Below, piece by piece: positions 15,606 to 20,327 of a DNA stretch of 20,327 nt. Source of the stretch: Proteobacteria bacterium SG_bin5. Its GTDB lineage: Bacteria > Pseudomonadota > Alphaproteobacteria > Sphingomonadales > Sphingomonadaceae. Both the position numbers and the translations under genes were made by a program. Positions within the stretch are counted from its first letter, which is position 1, and every line of letters begins with the position of its first letter. Below the pieces are notes generated by a model, which worked only from the letters and a program-made list of their open reading frames with translations, did not search any database and was not told the DNA's origin. The stretch spans positions 1 to 20,327 of the forward strand of contig LWDI01000049.1 of the NCBI GenBank assembly GCA_002083475.1. Direction: 5' to 3'.

Positions 15606-15893
15606 TCAAGCGATCAACTGGAACGCCGCGCCGGGCGATTGCGTCACCCCCGGCACCCCCTGCGCGGTGTAGCGCTGGGTGGCGGCGGCGGTCTCGGCGG
15701 CGCGCTTGACCGCTTCCAGGCGAGCGTGGTCGAGCGGCTGGCGGGTCGGGTCGCTCGCCGCGTTCTTGCCATGCGGGCCCGAGGCGGGATGCGCGGGATC
15801 GATGTCGCGCTTGGCCATCGCCACCTCGCCGCAATTCCAGCAAGCGAAGCCGTTGACGTTGACCGGGCTCGGATAGTTGATCGACATCGCCAT
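15606..15893 (-). CDS. Small conserved CxxC protein of unknown function
   Basis: A 95-residue protein on the minus strand. The start at 15893 has GGGAG 11 bases upstream; an ATG at 15887 is also possible. The N-terminal half is distinctive: SPVNVNGFACWNCGEV with Cys18 and Cys21 in a CxxC, then AKRDIDPAHPASGPHGKNA and DPTR. I recall similar NVNG-xxCxNC-...-IDPxHPxSGPxGxNA small proteins in other alphaproteobacteria, none with known function. The C-terminal half is Ala/Gln-rich and variable-looking, ending in AFQLIA. There is no signal peptide. The two cysteines are too few for a rubredoxin site, so a dimeric metal or redox site is possible. It is flanked by plus-strand genes and diverges from the zeta-subunit gene. 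Confidence 0.75.
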   Translation of the reverse strand: MAMSINYPSPVNVNGFACWNCGEVAMAKRDIDPAHPASGPHGKNAASDPTRQPLDHARLEAVKRAAETAAATQRYTAQGVPGVTQSPGAAFQLIA

Positions 15894-16060
15894 TTTCGGC
15901 GTGGCTCCCATCGCGCGTGTCGCCAAGCGTAACGCAGCATGGCTCAAAGAAGCGTTAAGCGGGCGGTTGCGCTGCTTTCGACAGCGAACTATCTGCGCTA
16001 GGAGATTCCGGCCGAGGACCGCGCGGTCCCGCCGTGCCGCCGCCAAACAAGGAAAAGCGA

Positions 16061-16381
16061 ATGACGACATTCGATGATCGCGAACGCGCCTTCGAGGCGA
16101 AATATGTCCGCGACGAAGAAATCGCCTTTCGGGTGACCGCGCGCCGCAACAAATTGGTCGCGCATTGGGCGGCCGGGCTGATGAAGCTGACGCCCGAGGA
16201 AACCGATGCTTATTCAAAAGCCGTCGTCCAGGCCGATTTCGAGGAAGCCGGCGACGAGGACGTGATCCGCAAGCTGCTCGGCGACTTGACCGCCGCCGGG
16301 GTCGAGATCGACGAGGCCGCGGTGCGCCGCGCGCTCGCCGATCAAGCGACCGAGGCGCGCCGCCAGCTGGAAGCGCAATAA
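16061..16381 (+). CDS. ATP synthase inhibitor zeta subunit (DUF1476 family)
   Basis: A 106-residue protein of the DUF1476 family, known from Paracoccus denitrificans as the zeta subunit that blocks ATP hydrolysis by the F1Fo-ATP synthase through its N-terminal segment. The opening MTTFDDRERAFEAKYVRDEE and the RRNKLVAHWAAGLM helix (28-41) are diagnostic. The rest is a helical bundle rich in Glu and Ala. AAGGAAA lies 7 bases before the ATG. Its stop overlaps the BolA start by one base (TAATG), so the two are co-translated. Expected to act on the matrix-equivalent (cytoplasmic) face of F1. Confidence 0.93.
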   Translation: MTTFDDRERAFEAKYVRDEEIAFRVTARRNKLVAHWAAGLMKLTPEETDAYSKAVVQADFEEAGDEDVIRKLLGDLTAAGVEIDEAAVRRALADQATEARRQLEAQ

Positions 16382-16623
16382 TGCCGATGGCCGCCGCCGA
16401 GATCGAAGCGCTGATCCGCGCCGCGATCCCCGATGCGCGCGTCGACATCACCGATCTCGCCGGCGACGGCGATCATTATGCCGCGCGCGTGACGAGCGAG
16501 AGCTTTCGCGGCCTGCCGCGCGTGCGGCAACATCAGGCGGTTTACGCGGCGTTGGGCGGACGCATGGGCGGCCTGCTCCACGCTTTGCAACTCACCACCG
16601 CCACCCCCGAGGACCAAGCATGA
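16381..16623 (+). CDS. BolA-family protein
   Basis: An 80-residue BolA protein. BolA proteins bind [2Fe-2S] clusters jointly with monothiol glutaredoxins and act in iron-sulfur trafficking and iron sensing. It shows the family pattern: DHYAARVTSESFRGLPRVRQHQAVYAAL with His32 and the invariant His51, ending in LHALQLTTATPED with conserved His67. The ATG overlaps the previous stop (TAATG) and its own stop overlaps the glutaredoxin start (ATGA), so expression is coupled on both sides. An ATG two codons in is an alternative start. The direct adjacency to a CGFS glutaredoxin strongly supports a heterocomplex. Confidence 0.95.
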   Translation: MPMAAAEIEALIRAAIPDARVDITDLAGDGDHYAARVTSESFRGLPRVRQHQAVYAALGGRMGGLLHALQLTTATPEDQA

Positions 16624-16952
16624 CCGAAGATACCCAAGCGCGCATCGGCCAGATCGTGCGCGACCATGACGTGGTGCTGTTCATGAAAGGCACCCCGCTG
16701 TTCCCGCAATGCGGCTTTTCGAGCCGCGCGGTCGCGATCCTGCAGCATCTGAACGTCGAGTTCGACTCGGTCGACGTGCTGCAAGACCAAGCGGTCCGCC
16801 AGGGGATCAAGCAATTCTCCGACTGGCCGACGATCCCCCAGCTTTACGTGAAGGGCGAATTCGTCGGCGGATCGGACATCATGATGGAAATGTTCGAAAC
16901 CGGCGAGCTGGCTCAGTTGTTCGAGGCGAAAGGCGTCGTCGGCGCGAATTGA
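16620..16952 (+). CDS. grxD: Monothiol glutaredoxin, Grx4 family
   Basis: A 110-residue monothiol glutaredoxin with the CGFS active site at 31-34 (LFPQCGFSSRAV), the glutathione-binding WPTIPQLYVKGEFVGG and the SDI following it. This class uses glutathione to hold a bridging [2Fe-2S] cluster, passes it to apo-proteins, and pairs with BolA, which is encoded directly upstream with a 4-base overlap. Length is usual for the single-domain family. Last of the zeta-bolA-grxD coupled group; the glycosyltransferase gene starts 24 bp later and could be transcribed with it. Confidence 0.97.
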   Translation: MTEDTQARIGQIVRDHDVVLFMKGTPLFPQCGFSSRAVAILQHLNVEFDSVDVLQDQAVRQGIKQFSDWPTIPQLYVKGEFVGGSDIMMEMFETGELAQLFEAKGVVGAN

Positions 16953-16976
16953 GCCGGCGATCATTAGGGGGAGCGG

Positions 16977-18251
16977 ATGCTGCTTGAAACGGGCGCATTG
17001 GGGCGCGGCGTGGGGGCGCGCGCGCCGATGCTGATTTGCGATCTGACGCAAAGCTATTCGCCGATCGCGGGCGGCGGCGTCGGCACTTATCTGCGCGCCA
17101 AGCGCGATTATGTGCTCGATCACACGCCGCACAGCCTGCTCCAGATCGTGCCCGGCCCCGAGGATCGGATCGAGACGCGCGGGCGCCATATCTGGTGCGA
17201 GGTCGGCGCCGATCCGGTGCGCGGCAGCCCCAATTACCGTTTCATCCTCCGCACCAGGGTCGTGCGCCAATTGCTCGCGCGCTATCGCCCGGCGATCGTC
17301 GAATCGCTCTGCCCCTGGGTGCTGCCCTGGACCGCGATCCACCACCGCCGCGCTTTCCCCGAAACCGCTTTGGTCGCGGGCTATTCGACCGATTTTCCCA
17401 ACGCCCATGTTTACCGTGTCGCCAGCGGCCTGTTCGGCGAGACGCTGGGCAAGGGCTTCCGCTGGCTCTCCTATGGCTATGCCGAGATCACCTATCGCGA
17501 GTTTGACTGGGTCTATACGCTGACCGAGGAGATCAAGGCGGTGCTCGCGGGCCGCAAAATCCGGCGGACGGCGGTGCTGCCCTTGGGCGTGAATATCGAC
17601 ATGTTCGATCCCGCGCGGCGTGATCCCGGCTATCGCGCCGAACTCGGCCTGCCGGGCGACGGGCCGCTACTCATCTATGCCGGCCGGCTCGATAACGAAA
17701 AGCGCGCGCGCGTCCTCGTCGAGATGATGAAGCGCCTGCCGCCCGCGCTCGGCGCGGCGCTGGTGCTGGTCGGCGACGGCAAGCTGCGCGCCGAGTTGAT
17801 GGCCGAAAGCGCCGGGCTGCCGATCGCTTTCCCGGGCTTCATCAGCGACCGCGCCGCGCTCGCCCGCGCGCTCGCCTCGGCCGACATCTACGTCTCGGGG
17901 ATGGCCGACGAGACTTTCGGCATTTCGGTGGTCGAGGCGCAGGCCTCGGGGCTGCCGGTGGTGGGCGTGGCGAGCGGGGCGATGATCGACCGCGTGCCGG
18001 CGGGGCTGGGGCGGCTCGGCCCGGTCGACGATGCCGAGGCGATGGCGGCGAACGTCCAGACGGTGTGGGCGAGCGACCGCGCCGCGATTGCCCGCGCCGC
18101 GCGCGCGCACGCCGAGCAATTCCGCTGGGAGCGCACCTTCGAGCAATTGTTCGACGAAATCTATCCGCGCGCGCTGGCGCACGCCGCGTTGCGCGCCAAG
18201 ACCGGCCGCCGCGCCGCCGACCGCGCGCATGTCGAGGCGCTGGCGGGCTAG
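16977..18251 (+). CDS. GT4-family glycosyltransferase
   Basis: A 424-residue GT-B glycosyltransferase. The N-terminal domain begins MLICDLTQSYSPIAGGGVGTYLR (18-40), with the glycine-rich loop. The C-terminal donor-binding domain has LLIYAGRLDNEKR (231-243), with basic residues that contact the nucleotide-sugar phosphates, LVGDGKLRAEL (264-274), and an E-x7-E motif at 312/320 (ETFGISVVE) followed by AQASGLPVVG. AGGGGGAG precedes the ATG at 16977; an in-frame ATG at 17028 would drop 17 residues and is possible. Donor and acceptor are unknown. No other polysaccharide or lipid-glycosylation genes are in the window. There is no signal peptide; it is probably cytoplasmic or peripheral at the inner membrane. 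Confidence 0.9.
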   Translation: MLLETGALGRGVGARAPMLICDLTQSYSPIAGGGVGTYLRAKRDYVLDHTPHSLLQIVPGPEDRIETRGRHIWCEVGADPVRGSPNYRFILRTRVVRQLLARYRPAIVESLCPWVLPWTAIHHRRAFPETALVAGYSTDFPNAHVYRVASGLFGETLGKGFRWLSYGYAEITYREFDWVYTLTEEIKAVLAGRKIRRTAVLPLGVNIDMFDPARRDPGYRAELGLPGDGPLLIYAGRLDNEKRARVLVEMMKRLPPALGAALVLVGDGKLRAELMAESAGLPIAFPGFISDRAALARALASADIYVSGMADETFGISVVEAQASGLPVVGVASGAMIDRVPAGLGRLGPVDDAEAMAANVQTVWASDRAAIARAARAHAEQFRWERTFEQLFDEIYPRALAHAALRAKTGRRAADRAHVEALAG

Positions 18252-18399
18252 GGGATCGACGGGACGGCCTTCGCCCCGAGCTTGTCGACGGGCGGTCCTG
18301 TCTCGCGACCGTCGAAAAGAAGGACTGTGCTTCGGCACGCTCGGCAAGGCTCTGGCTCGAGGCGCCGCGCGCCCCGGATCGGGGCTCGGCAAGCCGGGT

Positions 18400-18440
18400 G
18401 GGCGGGTCGGCGCGAGACCGGGGGAGCAACCGACCCGCCC
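18400..18440 (+). terminator. Possible terminator of the glycosyltransferase transcript
   Basis: A perfect 11-bp stem (GGGCGGGTCGG with its complement) with a 19-base loop, followed by TTT. It lies about 150 bp past the glycosyltransferase stop. The long loop and short T-run make it a weak candidate. Confidence 0.4.
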
Positions 18441-18625
18441 TTTGAGCGGCATGCCGCTTGGGGCAGCCAAGACGATGCAGGGCGCGTGCCAGCTTAGGCG
18501 ATGCGCGCTCTTCCGGGCGGGACGATGGTTAACGGCGCGCGGGGCGAGAGGTGGAGTGTAAAGTCCGCCGACACTTCGCCGCGCGCGGACGACGGGGTCT
18601 CTCGAAAAATCCTAGAAATCCGATC

Positions 18626-18703
18626 GTCGCCCCAGCGAAGGCTGGGGCCTTCACGATCCGGAGCGCGCCAATAGCTCGAGGCCCCAGCTTTTGCTGGGGC
18701 GAC
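18626..18703. repeat. Second REP-like inverted pair
   Basis: GTCGCCCCAGCGAAGGCTGGGG at the left and, in opposite orientation, GTCGCCCCAGCAAAAGCTGGGG (reading 18703 to 18682). Each folds alone (CCCCAGC/GCTGGGG stem, 4-5-base loop) and the two can pair with each other across 27 bp. The stem is identical while the loop differs. The sequence differs from the pair at 15481-15558, so it is a second family. Similar CCCAGCGAAGGCTGGG hairpins are widespread in sphingomonad genomes. Confidence 0.75.
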
Positions 18704-18756
18704 GCGCTGAGGCAGGCGGAGGAACCCCCTCGCGCCGCCGGGGCACCCTGTGCCCC

Positions 18757-18807
18757 GGGCGCCGGCGGATCACCTGCCCCCGGCAGGTGATCTCTCCGCC
18801 GGAGCCC
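18757..18807. repeat. Long imperfect hairpin beside the BlaI-type promoter
   Basis: The inner part is GATCACCTGCC, a CCC loop and its exact complement (18768-18792). Flanking GCCGGCGGA and TCCGCCGGA can extend the fold if four bases (TCTC) bulge. It ends four bases before the TTGACT box. It may be a terminator for transcription coming from the left; it has no T-run on the plus strand. Confidence 0.55.
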
Positions 18808-18810
18808 CCC

Positions 18811-18851
18811 TTGACTACATCCGTAAGCAATGCGATTACGATCGTAGTCAA
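18811..18851 (+). promoter_or_regulatory. Promoter with two BlaI/MecI-type operator dyads
   Basis: TTGACT (18811-18816) is a good -35 box. A 17-base spacer leads to GATTAC (18834-18839), a poor -10. Two dyads overlap it: 18813-18828 (GACTACATCCGTAAGC) and 18834-18849 (GATTACGATCGTAGTC). Both contain TAC-N4-GTA, the core of the staphylococcal bla/mec operator consensus, and their centres are 21 bp apart (two helical turns). The outer arms also form a 16-base inverted repeat (13 of 16). It lies 15 bp before the repressor gene, so autorepression is inferred. Confidence 0.75.
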
Positions 18852-18866
18852 CAACGGGTGCGACTC

Positions 18867-19235
18867 ATGAGCGAACGGATCAGCGACGCCGAATATGCGG
18901 TGATGGAGGCGCTCTGGGCGGAGAGTCCGCTCACCGCGCAGGAAGTCGCCGAGCGGGTGGGGCCGGCGCGCGATTGGAGCGCGAACACGGTCAAGACTTT
19001 GCTCGGGCGGCTGCTCGCCAAGCAAGTGATCAGCCATGAAGAGGACGGGCGCCGCTATCTCTATCGGCCGGCGGTCAAGCGCGAGGATTATGTCGCGGGC
19101 GAATCGCGGCGGCTGATCGATCGGCTGTTCGGCGGTCGGCTTACCCCGCTCGTCGCGCATCTCGCCGAGCGCGACGCGCTCAGCCCCAAGGACATCGAGG
19201 AAATCGAAGCGCTGCTGAAAGGGTTGAAGCAATGA
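18867..19235 (+). CDS. BlaI/MecI/CopY-family transcriptional repressor
   Basis: A 122-residue winged-helix repressor. MSERISDAEYAVMEALWAE opens the domain as in BlaI/MecI (cf. ISxAExxVMxxLW), SANTVKTLLGRLLAK (38-52) is the recognition-helix region and HEEDGRRYLYRP (57-68) the wing. The C-terminal helices (about 72-120) would dimerise. The start at 18867 is chosen because it gives the normal family length and begins at the conserved motif; upstream codons would read through the promoter and operators. The ribosome-binding site (ACGGGTG) is weak, which may keep repressor levels low. The stop overlaps the M56 peptidase start (ATGA). In the known systems the repressor is inactivated by proteolysis triggered by its partner peptidase. 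Confidence 0.95.
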   Translation: MSERISDAEYAVMEALWAESPLTAQEVAERVGPARDWSANTVKTLLGRLLAKQVISHEEDGRRYLYRPAVKREDYVAGESRRLIDRLFGGRLTPLVAHLAERDALSPKDIEEIEALLKGLKQ

Positions 19236-20327
19236 TCGCTTGGGCCATCGAAGGATTGATCGCCTCGACGCTGTTGATGCTGCTGGTGCTCGCGCTGCGT
19301 GGGGCCGTGCGGCGCGCATTCGGGCCCGAGGTCGCTTATGCGCTGTGGCTGCTGCCGGTCGCGCGGCTGCTGCTGCCGCCGCTGCCGGGCGAATGGCGGC
19401 TGACGACGCTCGTCGCGCCGCTGCTGCGCCATGCCGAGCATCGCTCGGTGGTGGCGGGGGTGGTGGCGCCGGGCGGGCTCGACATCGAGTTGCGCGCGCG
19501 GGCGATCGAGGTGTCGCTGGGCAGCCCCGCGCTGGACGCCGCGATCGTCCCGCCGACGCTGGTCGAGCACGGCGCCAATCTGCTGCCCGTGCTCGCGGGG
19601 CTGTGGGCGATGGGGGCGATCGGCTTCATCCTCTATCATCTGGCGAGCTACAGCCGCTTTTGCGCGCGGCTGCGCGCGGGGGCGTGCGCGGCGGTCGCGG
19701 GACCGGTGCGCGTGCTGCGCACCCGCGCGGCGACCGGCCCGCTCGCCTTCGGCATTTGGCGCAAATATGTCGCTTTTCCGGTCGATTTCGCCGAGCGTTA
19801 CGATGCCGAGGAACAAGCGCTCGCGCTTGCGCACGAGCTGACGCACCATGCGCGCGGCGATCTAATCGCGAACTGGGTGGCGCTGGTCACGCTGGGGCTG
19901 CATTGGTTCAACCCCATCGCCTGGCGCGCCTTCCGCGCCTTCCGCGCGGACCAGGAAATGGCGTGCGACGCGCGGGTGCTCGCCGGGCGCGACCAGGCGC
20001 TGCGCCATGCCTATGGCCGCGCGATCGTGAAATCGGCGCATGGCGGCGCGGTGTCGGCCGCCTGCCACCTCCATACCATCAACGAACTGAAGGGACGCTT
20101 GCGGATGTTGGCCAAGGATCGGGTATCGCCCGGGCGCCGTTGGGGCGGCCTGGCGGGGGTGTCGGCGCTGGCGCTCGTCGCGCTGGGGGTGACCGCGTCG
20201 GGAACGGCGGCGGCCGAGCGGCTGCGCGAGCAGGTGCGGGTGACGACCGGCGTCGATCTCGCGCGCTTCGACGCGCCGACTCCGCCCCCGGCGCCCGAGG
20301 CACCGCTTGCCCCTCAGGCGCCGCGCG
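19232..20327 (+). CDS. M56-family (BlaR1-type) membrane metallopeptidase, partial
   Basis: The first 365 residues of a gene running off the right end. Membrane segments are seen at about 5-22, 34-50, 117-137, 211-231 and 307-325. The zinc-metallopeptidase motif HELTHH (201-206, His201/Glu202/His205) sits just before the fourth segment, and EMACD (242-246) supplies the second glutamate. This is the BlaR1/MecR1 layout: a gluzincin domain between membrane helices whose activation leads to repressor cleavage. After the last helix comes AERLREQVRV, then a Pro/Ala-rich stretch, and the frame stays open to the window end. BlaR1 has a penicillin-binding sensor after its last helix; here the visible C-terminal part does not show one, so the signal is unknown. 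It is coupled to the repressor gene by a 4-base overlap. Confidence 0.93.
   Translation, partial: MIAWAIEGLIASTLLMLLVLALRGAVRRAFGPEVAYALWLLPVARLLLPPLPGEWRLTTLVAPLLRHAEHRSVVAGVVAPGGLDIELRARAIEVSLGSPALDAAIVPPTLVEHGANLLPVLAGLWAMGAIGFILYHLASYSRFCARLRAGACAAVAGPVRVLRTRAATGPLAFGIWRKYVAFPVDFAERYDAEEQALALAHELTHHARGDLIANWVALVTLGLHWFNPIAWRAFRAFRADQEMACDARVLAGRDQALRHAYGRAIVKSAHGGAVSAACHLHTINELKGRLRMLAKDRVSPGRRWGGLAGVSALALVALGVTASGTAAAERLREQVRVTTGVDLARFDAPTPPPAPEAPLAPQAPR

Larger units (their letters stand above)
18252..18866. other. 615-bp non-coding region rich in hairpins
   Basis: No convincing gene on either strand. Open frames here are tails or shadows with no ribosome-binding site or recognisable protein. 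In order it contains a degenerate copy of a sphingomonad-type dispersed repeat (CCCCGAGCTTGTCGACGGG near 18276-18294, resembling the common CCCTGAGCTTGTCGAAGGG), a terminator-like hairpin, a perfect palindrome GCGGCATGCCGC (18446-18457), a REP-like pair, a long hairpin and the BlaI-type promoter. The last four structural elements are listed separately. Confidence 0.7.

Noticed and set aside
18867..20327. Beta-lactamase resistance locus
   Set aside because: Only the repressor and M56 peptidase are present; no beta-lactamase or penicillin-binding protein gene is visible, so the role in drug resistance is unsupported.

Overview
The window is high-GC DNA with dense, often overlapping genes. Signal-peptide TonB-dependent receptors, an ATP synthase zeta-subunit gene next to bolA and grxD, a glutathione-dependent formaldehyde operon and several REP-like hairpin pairs all point to an alphaproteobacterium. 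A member of the Sphingomonadales is most likely. This assignment rests on gene content and style, not on a marker gene; I see no rRNA, tRNA, transposase, integrase, prophage gene or CRISPR array.

Left part (1-6942): the minus strand carries the 5' end of a probable lipoprotein, a 948-residue beta-propeller/phosphoesterase fusion, a TonB-dependent receptor, a SWIB-domain protein and a Tudor-like DUF2945 protein. A single BLUF photoreceptor gene lies on the plus strand and converges on the receptor, with a strong shared hairpin between the two. A four-copy 16-bp minisatellite lies between the receptor and the SWIB gene.

Middle part (7034-14343): a formaldehyde detoxification operon (class III alcohol dehydrogenase, a VOC-fold protein, S-formylglutathione hydrolase) is followed by a minus-strand terminator and a second TonB receptor. 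This receptor has a promoter with a perfect 12-bp palindrome in its spacer. Divergent from it is a tightly overlapping pterin cluster: folE, an SDR resembling FolM/pteridine reductase, and folB. A 41-residue secreted peptide gene follows; it is not obvious in ordinary ORF calling.

Right part (14434-20327): a quinone oxidoreductase-type MDR enzyme is followed by an inverted REP-like pair and a small uncharacterised CxxC protein on the minus strand. Then comes a translationally coupled run of ATP synthase inhibitor zeta subunit, BolA and monothiol glutaredoxin, followed by a GT4 glycosyltransferase. A 615-bp non-coding stretch with several hairpins, including a second REP-like family, leads to a BlaI-type repressor and an M56 (BlaR1-type) membrane metallopeptidase cut by the window end. 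The promoter of that pair carries two operator-like dyads with the TAC-N4-GTA core, centred 21 bp apart.

Most of the window is ordinary chromosome. The points most worth a second look are the BlaI-type operator pair, the covarying REP pairs, the VOC gene inside the formaldehyde operon, the SWIB/Tudor neighbours, the CxxC orphan protein and the palindromic receptor promoter.
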